A DNA stretch of 29,548 nt. Source: JBJXFK01 sp046155505 (GTDB lineage Bacteria > Planctomycetota > Phycisphaerae > UBA1845 > Fen-1342). Both the position numbers and the translations under genes were made by a program. The stretch lies in the NCBI GenBank assembly GCA_046155505.1, contig JBJXFK010000251.1, positions 1 to 29,548 on the forward strand, given 5' to 3'. The notes beneath the pieces were generated by a model. The model had not been told where the DNA came from and did not search any database. It saw only the letters and a list, made by a program, of their open reading frames with translations. Shown here piece by piece: positions 1-8,445 of the stretch (its first letter is position 1; every line of letters begins with the position of its first letter).

Positions 1-921
1 CGGCAACGCTGCTTTGATCGCGTCTTTCACCTGATGCGCGAGTCGGTGGGCGTCATCCACGCGCGAGTCGGGCGCGACTTCGAGGTGCAGATCAACCCAT
101 GTTCGCCGCCCCGCACGGCGGGTGAAGACCTTTTCGATGCCGTGGACGCCGGGCAGCTCGCAGGCGATCGAGCGAACGCGCTGCACGAGTTGTTCGTCGT
201 GACGGTCCATCAATTCGTCGAACGCCGGCCGCATCAGGCGAACGCCGTTCCAGGTAATCACGCCCGCGGCGACGAGCGCGGCCCAATCGTCGGCGGCGGC
301 ATAGGCGGGACCGGCGAACAGAGCGACCGCGATGCCGACTGCGGCGGCTGCGGATGTGATCGCGTCGCTGCGATGGTGCCATGCGTCGGCATGAATGACG
401 CCGCTGTCGGCGACGCGGGCGGCGCGGGCCATCACGCGGAATAGCACTTCTTTGATTACAACGACGACCAGCAGCACGACGAGCGTGTAGGCCGCCGGCG
501 GGCGATGAGGCGTCAGAATTTCGCGCACTGACTCGATTGCGATCACGAGCGCGGCGGCAAGCAGCATCCAGGCGACGACCATGGTCGCCAGCGACTCGGC
601 CCGATCGTGGCCATAGGGATGGTCGCTATCTGCGGGGCGACTGGCGATGACGATGCCGCCCCAGACGACGATCGACGCGAAAATGTCGGACAGCGACTCG
701 ACGCCGTCGGCGACGAGTGCGTGCGAATGACCAAGCACGCCGGCGAGCATCTTTACTACAGCGAGCAGTGCGTTCACGAACAGGCCGATCACGACCAGGC
801 GTGTGCCGTGGGCGACGTCCGAATCGGTGGCTGCGTGGTTCACATGATGAAGTGTATGGAGTGTTGCGTGGCGGTCCAGCGGAGCGGGCAGGGTGCGGGG
901 CGCAGGGCGCTCACGGCGCAC
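1..921 (-). CDS. Cation diffusion facilitator (CDF) metal transporter, C-terminus cut by window edge
   Basis: A divalent metal/proton antiporter of the inner membrane, expected to export zinc, iron or manganese. The reverse strand reads openly from about 921 to the window edge, so the stop codon lies outside. Visible CDF hallmarks are HSHALVADGVESLSD (residues ~65-79) in the second membrane helix, HPYGHDRAE in the following loop, and HADAWHHRSD (~176-185), which carries the His/Asp metal site of helix 5. The cytoplasmic domain contains VHGIEKVFTRR and WVDLHLEV, typical of the CDF C-terminal dimerisation domain. The start is uncertain: GTG at 921 gives a His-rich N-terminus (DRHATLHTLHHVNH), while GTG at 843 is shorter; neither has a clear ribosome site. 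It lies 32 nt after the fusion gene at 954-3662 on the same strand, so cotranscription is likely. The family is sure; the metal is not readable. Confidence 0.85.
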   Translation of the reverse strand, partial: MRRERPAPRTLPAPLDRHATLHTLHHVNHAATDSDVAHGTRLVVIGLFVNALLAVVKMLAGVLGHSHALVADGVESLSDIFASIVVWGGIVIASRPADSDHPYGHDRAESLATMVVAWMLLAAALVIAIESVREILTPHRPPAAYTLVVLLVVVVIKEVLFRVMARAARVADSGVIHADAWHHRSDAITSAAAAVGIAVALFAGPAYAAADDWAALVAAGVITWNGVRLMRPAFDELMDRHDEQLVQRVRSIACELPGVHGIEKVFTRRAGRRTWVDLHLEVAPDSRVDDAHRLAHQVKDAIKAALP

Positions 922-953
922 GGGCTCTTGGGTGCCCGCGCCCCCGCGTCCTC

Positions 954-3662
954 CTATTCCGGCTTCGCGAGCAACTGGGCGGCGAGTTTCCAGGCAGCGG
1001 TGCGGAACCCCTCGACTTTCGATGTGTCATCGGGGTGTACGCGATTGGTCAGCGCGATGACGTAGTAACCCGCTTCCGGATAGATGCGCATCGCGACCCC
1101 GGTGTAGCCGGTGTGGCCCAAGCCGTGCGGCATGGCGACGCCGTCGATCGTCGCCGCGGGGTAGACCTCCCAGAGCAAGCCGCGCGTGGCGGGTTGGCCC
1201 TTTGCGTTGGTGACGCCATCGGTGTGCGAGCGGGTCATCTGCTCGACGATTTCCGGTGTGAAGACGCGCACGCCGTCCAGCTCGCCGCGGCGAAGCAGCA
1301 TTTGGGCGAAGCGATGCATGTCGGCGGCGGTCGAGAACAGTCCGGCGTTTCCGCTCAGGCCGTCCTGCATGTAGGCGAGCGGGTCGTGCACTTCGCCGCA
1401 GAGCAGGGCGTCGCTGTCGGGCTTGCGCGTGGTCGGGGCGATGCGTTCGCGCAGCGATGTGGCCGGGCGATAAGTGGTCTCGGTGAGTTTCAGCGGGGCA
1501 AATACGTTCTCGTGTGCGAATTGATCGAGCGGTTTGCCGGTGACTTTTTCGACGATCTCGGCACAGAGAATCGCGTTCAGACAACTGTAGACGTACTTCT
1601 CGCCCGGCTTGCCGTTGAGGTCGAGTTTGCGGATCGCCTCGCGCGTCGCATCGCAGAGCGAAGCGTCGCCGACCGTCGCACGCACGTCTTTGCGTTTTGA
1701 TTCTTCGAGATACGCGGGCAGGCCGGAGGTGTGCGTCATCAGGTGCTTCACTGTGACGCCGCGTTTGGCGTCGGTTTCGAATTCTGGGATGAACTTCGCG
1801 ACCGCGTCGTCGAGTTTCACATCGCCGCGCTGGACCAGCAGCATAAGTGCGGAACCCGTACCGACGGGTTTGCTCAACGAGGCCATGTCGAAGATGGCAT
1901 CGAGTGGCATAGGGCGCGACTGTGGCGTGGTTTGGATGTAGCCGTAGGCTTTGCTCCAGGTATGGAATATTGCGGCGGGGGGAGCATCGGCCGCCGGCCG
2001 GTGCGAATCCGCATCACGCAGTGGCGAGGATGCAGCGAGTGTCCTAGTTTCGGATTGAATTGAAGAAAGACCGGTCGGAGACCGGTCCCCCAGCGCAGGG
2101 TCACCCTTAGATTGGTCCCGCAGTGCACCGATCGCGACGACCGCGCCGGGGATTTTCTCCGCCGCGAGCAGCGACGGCACGATCGCGTCGAACGCTTCCT
2201 CGGCCCATGCGACACCGCCGTTGAGAGGGCGGGTGACGACTTTGAAATCCCAGTCCCACTCCTTGAAGTACAAATTGTGGCCGTCGATCTCGACCTCGCC
2301 GCGCTGAAAGTCGTTCGGCTCGCTTCGAAAACTTGTCTTCGGCGGATGCAACTCGCGTGCGTAATCGGTGTTCACGATCATGCGATACGGATCGAGATGC
2401 CCGAAGAAGAACTCCTGCACGGCCGGGTCGGGGTGATCCTGCAAGCCGTAAGACGGGTCGGCCGGAAGCCAGCCGTACGGCTCGACGTAGAACTCGCACC
2501 AATCGTGCATGTTCTCGCTGCCCGGCAGCGACTCCCAGCCTGACTGCCAGCGAGCGGGAATGCCGGCGGCTCGACAGAGCGTGATGAACGTCAGGCCTTG
2601 CACGCCGCAATCGCCCTTGCGCGCGGTCAGAGCCTTTTCGGGAATGTTGAAGATCGTGCTGTATTCCATCTCGAGGCAATAGCGAATGTTCTCGCACACC
2701 CAGCGATAGAGCTTCTTGGCCCGCAGCAGCGGGTTCGGCTCGCTCGCCGCGACTTTTTGCACGATCTCGCGGACGCGCGGCGAAAAGACGATGTGCGGCG
2801 GTCGCTCGGCGGTGTGCTCGCGAAAGAGCTCGCCCTTTTCGTCGCATGGCTGAACGGCGGCAGGGTCGAGGTTCGGAACGCAGGCGCTGCACACGTAATC
2901 GAAGTCGATGCTGAACTTCAGCGGCTTCGTCGGGTCTTCAACGGTGTGTTCGAAGTAAACCGTGCGCTGCGGCGCGTCGTTCGGAGCGATGACGCCGGTC
3001 GGCGGGTCGCTGCTGAGCAGGCGCACGTCGCGCTGTTGGCGATACTCCTTGGGGAAGGGCAGCCAGACGCGGACCTTCGCACCCGGTTTGATGCGCGGAT
3101 GGTCTTTGTTGATGGTGAGTGAGTATTGCACGCGATGGTGCGTCGGCGCGACGAGCGGGGACTCGGTGGCCGCGGCCGCCTTGAGCAGCCGCGCGAGATG
3201 CGCGGGGAGGTCCAGCTCGCTGCCCGCCGGTCGCGGCGGTTGCACACGTCGGCCGCGCGCCTCGCCGCTGAGGCGAAACAGATTGCCCGGCTCGACGTTG
3301 AAGTACCACGTCTGCCCGTCGATCACGCGATGCTGGAGCACGTCCTCTTTCGTCCAGCGCTCGATGTCCGCCGCAGTGGCGTCCGGGATGCTGCGCTTCA
3401 GTTTCGTCAGCATCTCCTCGGGCGTCAGCGGAAAGTCGATCCGAATGCGGCGCATGATCTCGCGCAGCTTCGCCGGTTCGGATGTCACCGGCGCGTCAGC
3501 GTCGACAATCAGAGGAGCGAGCAATTTCTCGGCGTCGGCGAAGCGACCTGCCTGAATCGCGGCTTGCGCGGCGGTTAGCTCATCGCAGGCACGCGCGGTC
3601 GCAGCGGTCAGGGCCGCGAACAAGATCGCGACGACGATCACAATGGCGAATCGAATCGACAC
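954..3662 (-). CDS. Exported transglutaminase-like / beta-lactamase-type serine hydrolase fusion
   Basis: A 902-residue protein with an N-terminal signal peptide (hydrophobic to about residue 25, ending in ATARAC; a lipoprotein is possible but the lipobox is poor). Residues ~160-480 form a transglutaminase-like (papain-fold) protease/amidase: GDCGVQ supplies Cys352, MHDWCEFY His386 and ADPSYG Asp402, the expected Cys-His-Asp triad order. Residues ~490-900 form a beta-lactamase/penicillin-binding-type serine hydrolase: SLSK gives the Ser595-x-x-Lys598 motif, YSCLN is the probable Tyr motif, and GHTGYTG replaces KTG. The likely setting is the periplasm, acting on peptides or cell-wall material; the substrate is inference. 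A loop between the first two strands of the second domain (about residues 515-560) is lengthened by sequence derived from a dispersed DNA repeat at 2057-2098. The next gene downstream is the CDF transporter. Confidence 0.88.
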   Translation of the reverse strand: MSIRFAIVIVVAILFAALTAATARACDELTAAQAAIQAGRFADAEKLLAPLIVDADAPVTSEPAKLREIMRRIRIDFPLTPEEMLTKLKRSIPDATAADIERWTKEDVLQHRVIDGQTWYFNVEPGNLFRLSGEARGRRVQPPRPAGSELDLPAHLARLLKAAAATESPLVAPTHHRVQYSLTINKDHPRIKPGAKVRVWLPFPKEYRQQRDVRLLSSDPPTGVIAPNDAPQRTVYFEHTVEDPTKPLKFSIDFDYVCSACVPNLDPAAVQPCDEKGELFREHTAERPPHIVFSPRVREIVQKVAASEPNPLLRAKKLYRWVCENIRYCLEMEYSTIFNIPEKALTARKGDCGVQGLTFITLCRAAGIPARWQSGWESLPGSENMHDWCEFYVEPYGWLPADPSYGLQDHPDPAVQEFFFGHLDPYRMIVNTDYARELHPPKTSFRSEPNDFQRGEVEIDGHNLYFKEWDWDFKVVTRPLNGGVAWAEEAFDAIVPSLLAAEKIPGAVVAIGALRDQSKGDPALGDRSPTGLSSIQSETRTLAASSPLRDADSHRPAADAPPAAIFHTWSKAYGYIQTTPQSRPMPLDAIFDMASLSKPVGTGSALMLLVQRGDVKLDDAVAKFIPEFETDAKRGVTVKHLMTHTSGLPAYLEESKRKDVRATVGDASLCDATREAIRKLDLNGKPGEKYVYSCLNAILCAEIVEKVTGKPLDQFAHENVFAPLKLTETTYRPATSLRERIAPTTRKPDSDALLCGEVHDPLAYMQDGLSGNAGLFSTAADMHRFAQMLLRRGELDGVRVFTPEIVEQMTRSHTDGVTNAKGQPATRGLLWEVYPAATIDGVAMPHGLGHTGYTGVAMRIYPEAGYYVIALTNRVHPDDTSKVEGFRTAAWKLAAQLLAKPE
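2057..2098. repeat. 42-bp palindromic dispersed repeat, copy A, inside a coding region
   Basis: This stretch matches 21341-21382 at 41 of 42 bases. Its core ACCGGTCGGAGACCGGT is an inverted repeat (ACCGGTC with GACCGGT). Copy A lies inside the open frame of the transglutaminase/serine-hydrolase gene and is translated without a stop as a loop containing GDRSPTGLS. Just beyond it, attggtcccgcagtgc (2111-2126) looks like a decayed partial second unit. Confidence 0.85.
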
Positions 3663-4103
3663 GAGCAGCCTCCTCTAACACCAACGCACTGGCAGAGTCG
3701 CGAGCGTACATTCGAAAGCACGGGTCAGTGCGAACAAGATTCGCCGCCGGCGGCACAGCGATGTTCCCACTGCGAGATTATCTCTCAATTTTCGGAGTCG
3801 TGTTGGATGTGCCGCCGTGGATCGTTCGCGGCTGACGAGGGAATCCCAACGCCCCGTCATCCTCGTTAGACTCAACTCGAGTCAAGTGAACTTTGCTTGC
3901 AAGGACCGCCCCGTGCGTAACTCCCGCGCCACAATGCACATAGCCGCACTGGCCGCTCCGGCGCGAGCGACGAACACGCCCGAATCGGACGCACGTCTCC
4001 CTTCTCCTTTGCGCTAAGATCGCGCTCGCTGTAGGAAAATTTGGGGTTGCTTTCCGATGGCGGCGCGTGATAATCAATTCACAACCCTCACGGAGAAAGC
4101 GTC
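3663..4103. other. Divergent intergenic region without a convincing gene
   Basis: The 441 bases separate the start of the minus-strand fusion gene from the start of the plus-strand dockerin protein, so both promoters should lie here. Short open frames exist but have no family resemblance or ribosome site. A hairpin-like element, GACTCAACTCGAGTC, near 3870-3885 could be an operator; this is only a suggestion. A promoter candidate for the plus-strand gene is listed separately. Confidence 0.5.
4047..4074 (+). promoter_or_regulatory. Candidate sigma70-type promoter for the dockerin protein gene
   Basis: TTGCTT at 4047-4052 and GATAAT at 4069-4074 are separated by 16 bp. The -10 box matches consensus at 5 of 6 positions; the -35 box is weak (3 of 6). 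The predicted leader to the ATG at 4104 is about 23 nt and includes the ribosome site GGAGAAAG. Confidence 0.4.
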
Positions 4104-6113
4104 ATGCGTAAGCTACTCGCGACCAGCGCTCTCGTGCTGACTTTGACGACAACGGCGACGGCAACCGCGGCGGATTTCATGTGGCAGCCGATCTGCCCTG
4201 ACGCCGATTGGGAAGGCTGCTGCGGCGAAATGTGGGATTGGCAAAACAACTGGGGACAAGCTTCGGTCGGCGCGTTCTGCCCGTTCACTCCGGGCATTGC
4301 CGACACCGCTACGATCGGCGTAGACATCTATCTGCTTGAGCGCCCGGTTGCGGTTGAAGTCGGCGTGCTTGTTCACACTGGCGGCACGATCACGCTGGCC
4401 TCGTCCGGTGGATTGCGAATCGGCAGCAGCGCAGAAATTTTCAATCTCGACTTGCAGTCCGGTCCGATTTTCGGCAGCGGGATCTACCTCAACGGTCCTA
4501 CCGTGCTGAGCGGCCCCGGAACAAAGGCCTTTGGCAAGACCAACCAGTCGTCGCAGCTCGTCAATCTGGGCACAATTACCTGGAATAGCGGTCCCTTTGA
4601 ACTTCGCGGAACCGACAACGGCATTGCGCCGCCGCAGTCGACGTTTACGAACGCGACCGGCGCGGTCATCGATATGCGTAGTGATGACATGATGCTGAGT
4701 GTCAATCGCGCGGTGCTTGTCAATCAGGGGACGGTGCGCAGGTCTGCAGGCACCGGCGCGTCGGTGATCGAAGCGTCGATCGATAATACCGGGACGATTC
4801 ATGCCGAGGTGGGCCGAATTGAACTGCGTCGGGCACCGAGTGGACCGGGCAGCGGCAGCAGCGGCGTTCTTTCCGCCGCGCCGGGGGCAAGTGTCGATGT
4901 GTTCGGGCCGCAGTTTGAGCTCCTAGCGGGCGCGTCGTTGGCCGGCGACGTTCGAGTATTCAGCACCGGCGCTGCGGCCACGAATCTTCTATTGAATCAT
5001 GACATGACGGTCGCTCGACTCGCTGTGATGAGCAACGCGCGGGTCGGCGGCAACGGGTTGTATCGCGTGAGCGAGCGGCTCGACATGGCCGGTGCTGCGT
5101 TCACGCCGGAAATTCGCGTGCTCGCCGGTGGGCACCTCGACGTGACCAGCGTCGTCGAGCCGTTTCAACGGCCGCTGCGAATTTCGGGCACCGCGCGGCT
5201 CGGACCGGGGGCCGCGATCGGCTTCACTCAGCAAGTTGTCAACGTGCAGGTGCCGGGGCGATTGGACCTCGAAGACGGATCGGCAATCACGTCAACCGGA
5301 TTTGTGACGCATGGGGTAGTTGTGAGCGGCATCTTGCGAAAGGTCGAGACCTCCGGCACGGCGACGATCAGCAACCAGAGTGCTGGTATCACGTTTGTCA
5401 ATGCGACCGGCCGGATCGAGTTGCTCGGCGGCGAATTGAGCGTTACCGGCCCGATGACCACCGCCGGAACCATCGTCGTCGCAGACGGCGCGACGCTCAG
5501 CGCATCGGGCGGGGCGTTCACCGCGAACGCCGGATCGACATTCACCGGCAGCGGCACGTTGAGCGTTGGTGGTTCGGTGAACTTGAGCAGCAGCACGATC
5601 GCCCCCGGCGACACGACCGGAACGCTGAGCATCGTCGGCACGCCGGGCGATGTGCTGCTCGGCGGTGCGAGCGTGCTGAATTCGCAACTCGGCGGCGCGG
5701 CGGCGGGGCAGTTTGACGTGCTGTCCGTTTCGGGTGCGATCACGCTCGACGGCACGCTCAATCTGACGCTCGTGAACGGCTTTGTACCGCAGGTCGGTCA
5801 GACGTTTGCGGTCGTGACCGCCGGTTCGCTGAGCGGCACGTTCGCGACAATCACCGGCACGGACCTTGGCGGCGGGCGTGAGTTGCAACTGTCGTACACT
5901 GGAACCAGCGTCGTCGTGACCGTGACGGGCGAGGTGACACCGGGCGATGTGAATGGCGACGGCACAGTCAACTTGACCGACTTGTCGCTCCTGCTTGCGG
6001 CGTTCGGCACTTGCAGCGGCGATGCGGCGTTCAATGCGGACGCCGACATCAATGACAGCGGCTGCGTGGATCTGGTCGATCTGTCGCAACTGTTGGCGAA
6101 TTTCGGGACGTAG
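4104..6113 (+). CDS. Secreted autotransporter-like repeat protein with C-terminal dockerin
   Basis: A 669-residue exported protein. The N-terminus MRKLLATSALVLTLTTTATA is a clear signal peptide. The mature part begins with a Cys/Trp-rich stretch (CPDADWEGCCGEMWDW) and continues as Gly/Thr/Ser/Val-rich repeats typical of right-handed beta-helix or passenger-domain proteins (for example GRIELLGGELSVTGPM and GGASVLNSQLGG). Residues ~612-669 are a dockerin-type domain: GDVNGDGTVNLTDLSLLL and a second, degenerate half DINDSGCVDLVDLSQLL, each with Asp/Asn positions of a calcium loop. The start is fixed by GGAGAAAG 6-13 nt before the ATG. It is probably surface-attached or extracellular; the binding partner is unknown. 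It stands alone, preceded by its own promoter region and followed by an inverted-repeat element. Confidence 0.85.
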   Translation: MRKLLATSALVLTLTTTATATAADFMWQPICPDADWEGCCGEMWDWQNNWGQASVGAFCPFTPGIADTATIGVDIYLLERPVAVEVGVLVHTGGTITLASSGGLRIGSSAEIFNLDLQSGPIFGSGIYLNGPTVLSGPGTKAFGKTNQSSQLVNLGTITWNSGPFELRGTDNGIAPPQSTFTNATGAVIDMRSDDMMLSVNRAVLVNQGTVRRSAGTGASVIEASIDNTGTIHAEVGRIELRRAPSGPGSGSSGVLSAAPGASVDVFGPQFELLAGASLAGDVRVFSTGAAATNLLLNHDMTVARLAVMSNARVGGNGLYRVSERLDMAGAAFTPEIRVLAGGHLDVTSVVEPFQRPLRISGTARLGPGAAIGFTQQVVNVQVPGRLDLEDGSAITSTGFVTHGVVVSGILRKVETSGTATISNQSAGITFVNATGRIELLGGELSVTGPMTTAGTIVVADGATLSASGGAFTANAGSTFTGSGTLSVGGSVNLSSSTIAPGDTTGTLSIVGTPGDVLLGGASVLNSQLGGAAAGQFDVLSVSGAITLDGTLNLTLVNGFVPQVGQTFAVVTAGSLSGTFATITGTDLGGGRELQLSYTGTSVVVTVTGEVTPGDVNGDGTVNLTDLSLLLAAFGTCSGDAAFNADADINDSGCVDLVDLSQLLANFGT

Positions 6114-6144
6114 CAGGCGATTCGCGACCGACGCTCCAAAATCG

Positions 6145-6313
6145 AATCCGAACCCCGAGCGCGAGCGAGTGGGGTAACCTTCGGCGGTGCGGAGAGCATC
6201 GAGTAGCGGGTGGCGAGTTGAGACGGGAGCAATTCCGTCTCGACCTGCCACGCGCTCATCGGTGCGCATTACTCGACGCACGTTACCCCGTCCCTCGCGC
6301 TCCGGGTTCGGAT
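6145..6313. repeat. Long imperfect inverted-repeat element between convergent genes
   Basis: The left arm 6145-6178 (TCCGAACCCCGAGCGCGAGC and onward to GGGGTAAC) pairs with the right arm 6282-6313. Nested inside are further stems: TCGAGTA (6199-6205) with TACTCGA (6270-6276), GTGGC (6210-6214) with GCCAC (6247-6251), and GAGACGG (6220-6226) with CCGTCTC (6235-6241), closing on an 8-nt loop. The whole 169 bp can fold into one long hairpin. No coding capacity was recognised. The left-arm sequence recurs at 29380-29411. Confidence 0.8.
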
Positions 6314-6340
6314 GCATGGCGCTCGCTGTGCGAGCGATCA

Positions 6341-6363
6341 CTCGCTGGCGCGTCGCGTTCGGA
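6341..6363 (+). repeat. 23-bp dispersed repeat, copy 1
   Basis: This copy contains CTCGCTGGCGCGTCGCGTTC and ends in GGA. Copies at 9336, 17528 and 20419 match with at most one difference (CTCGCTG versus CTCGCTT). All lie in the same orientation just past stop codons. Confidence 0.75.
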
Positions 6364-6401
6364 TTGCTTGCGTACCTCCGTGCCGTACCACTGCCGCCGC
6401 A

Positions 6402-8294
6402 TCACTCCGCTGCCGCCGCGTAAAAAATCTCTTCGAGCAGCATGTATCCCTTGTGCTCCCACGCGGGCACGCGGCGGTCGTTGACGAAGAGTGTCGGAAG
6501 CGACGCGATCGAAAACGCACGCAGCAACTCGGCATCGGCACGAACCGCCGCCGCGACAGCCGGATCGCGCGACGCGGCGAGCAGTGCGGTCGAGTCGATG
6601 CCGGTCAGCGTCGCCAGCCACGAAATGTCGGCGTCGCTGACGCAACCCTGATTCGCAAGCACTGCATGATGCATCGCCCAGCGGGCCGCATCGCCGCCGA
6701 TGATGCCGGCGGCCTCGACGATGTTCGCCGACCAGCACGCGGATGCGTTGATCACGCGATTGATCGCCGCGTTGCACTGCTGATTGGCCGGATAGTGAAT
6801 CACGCGATAGAGGATGTCGCCGCGCCGCGCGACCGCGGCACGAATGTGCTCATCGAGCGTGGCAAACCCGACGACCGAATAGTCGGCGGCGATTGTGACG
6901 CGGATGGGTGCGTCATCGGGGCCCAGCGTGAACCGCCGCGCGGTATCAGCGATCGCGCGGCGCGGTTGAATCCGCCAGTCCTCGACGAGTTTTTCGACCG
7001 CGCCCGCCGGACGATCGGCCTCGGCTGTGAGCGCGGGCGGATTCGACGCGGCGAGCGCCTCGACCGCACGGCGGATGCCGTTTGGCGCTTCCCAGCCGCG
7101 AAATTCGACGCCGTTGATGAAAACCATCGGCGTCTGGCGCATGCCGAGCTCCATCGCCTCATCGCAATCGGCACGCACGCGGCGAAGCGTCTCGGGGCTG
7201 GTCATCGTGCGTTCAAATTCGGCCGCGTCATAGCCCATGCCGGCGACCATTTGGCGCAGCTCGGCCTGGGTAAACGAACCGCCGCGATCAAAGAGTGCGA
7301 AGTGCATTTTCCAAAACCCATCGCCGCCGCGCAGGATGCCGGCGGCTTCGGCGGCGCGGGCGGCCCAGCAGGCGTTGTTGTGCATCGTGCGCGGAACATG
7401 CGGGTTGCAGCCGGTCATCATGGGAAACTGCTTGGCCGACAGCGACATGTCGCCGCGCTCGCTGAGCAACGCGCGCAGCTCGGTCTCGACCTGCTTGCAT
7501 GCCTTGCATTGATAGTCGCTGAAGACAACGACGCGAATCGCGGCCTGCGCGGGTCCATGCCGATAGCGACCGGTGAACAGGCGCGTCGGTCGCGGTGGTG
7601 GGGTGGGTTGCGAACTCGTGGACGTCGATTGCGGCGATGCGGTTGACGACGCTTTGCTTGTCGGCGGCACCGTCGGCGTTGTCGGGCGCGAGGCGGCTTG
7701 CAGCAGCTTACTCGTGCTCTCGGCGAGATTGCGTTCGGCTCGCTCGCGCGCCGCGGCGCGGTTGGAGACTTCAACGAGCGCGAGAACGACCGTCATTGCC
7801 GCGAAGCCACTGATGGCGAGCGCCGCGCCGCCGCGCGTGACGGTCCGTTTGCGCGCGGCGAATTCGACGATCGCGGCAAACGCGAGGTTCGCGACGTGCG
7901 CGGCGAGGCAATAGGGGCAAAGCAGTTGCTCGACCAAGATCACGCCCAGATAGAAGAGCGACACCAGCGCGCCGCCGCGTGCGATCCGATGCAGCTCGGT
8001 GGTGACGCCCGCGCGGGCGGTGGCCATCAACATCGCCGCGAAATACGCGAAACCAAGGTGCGAAACGGGCCAGCCGATGCCGGGAACCTTGCCCCAGAAA
8101 CTCGCCGTGGCGGCGGCGCAGGCGCTGCCGACGCCGCAGCCGGGAAGCTTCATGCCGCCCAGATGTTCGAGCACGAGCAGCAGCGACGAAATCGCGGCGA
8201 CAGCGAGCGCAAGCAGGCCGCCGACACGCACGGCGGTTGGCGGGTGCGGTGCTCTTGCTGCGGCGGCGCGGGCAGGTTTGGCACGGGTACTCAT
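6402..8294 (-). CDS. VKOR-DsbA fusion with a second, cysteine-depleted DsbA-like domain
   Basis: A 630-residue inner-membrane protein for disulfide-bond formation. Residues ~20-180 are a vitamin K epoxide reductase-type domain with four or five membrane helices, a periplasmic loop with Cys53 and Cys59 (GCGVGSAC) and the quinone-side CPYC at ~126-129. A Pro/Thr/Ser linker (~200-240) leads to a DsbA-like thioredoxin domain with CKAC at ~263-266 and the cis-Pro segment QTPMVFING. A second copy follows (~395-630). It keeps the landmarks ACW, AAGI, GGD and MH, and a cis-Pro-like SLPTLFVND, but has SVVG where CXXC should be. VKOR fusions replace DsbB plus DsbA in many bacteria (family knowledge). 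ATG at 8294 is chosen over GTG at 8312; neither has a good ribosome site. No partner operon is visible. Confidence 0.9.
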   Translation of the reverse strand: MSTRAKPARAAAARAPHPPTAVRVGGLLALAVAAISSLLLVLEHLGGMKLPGCGVGSACAAATASFWGKVPGIGWPVSHLGFAYFAAMLMATARAGVTTELHRIARGGALVSLFYLGVILVEQLLCPYCLAAHVANLAFAAIVEFAARKRTVTRGGAALAISGFAAMTVVLALVEVSNRAAARERAERNLAESTSKLLQAASRPTTPTVPPTSKASSTASPQSTSTSSQPTPPPRPTRLFTGRYRHGPAQAAIRVVVFSDYQCKACKQVETELRALLSERGDMSLSAKQFPMMTGCNPHVPRTMHNNACWAARAAEAAGILRGGDGFWKMHFALFDRGGSFTQAELRQMVAGMGYDAAEFERTMTSPETLRRVRADCDEAMELGMRQTPMVFINGVEFRGWEAPNGIRRAVEALAASNPPALTAEADRPAGAVEKLVEDWRIQPRRAIADTARRFTLGPDDAPIRVTIAADYSVVGFATLDEHIRAAVARRGDILYRVIHYPANQQCNAAINRVINASACWSANIVEAAGIIGGDAARWAMHHAVLANQGCVSDADISWLATLTGIDSTALLAASRDPAVAAAVRADAELLRAFSIASLPTLFVNDRRVPAWEHKGYMLLEEIFYAAAAE

Positions 8295-8445
8295 ACCGAA
8301 ATCGTACCGCACGAACGGAGCGTTGCGACGCGCTCAGCGCCGACGGCTGCGAAAGTTGACGTTTTCAATGGGACGTTCGACAATCCCCGCGCGAGCGACG
8401 AAATCACGACAGCGGTCGGCGTCGCTCACGAACAAGGGGCTGCGC

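Noticed and set aside
3817..4017. 66-residue open frame in the divergent intergenic region
   Set aside because: No ribosome site, no hydrophobic or structural pattern and no family resemblance; it lies where promoters are expected.
6312..7646. 444-residue plus-strand frame opposite the VKOR-DsbA gene
   Set aside because: It is antisense to a clear multi-domain protein and is an Arg/Gly/Ala-rich artefact of GC codon bias.
7999..8445. Long N-terminal extension of the CII-like protein
   Set aside because: The extension overlaps the VKOR-DsbA gene antisense, is Pro/Arg-rich and unlike the family, and a good ribosome site precedes GTG 8446.
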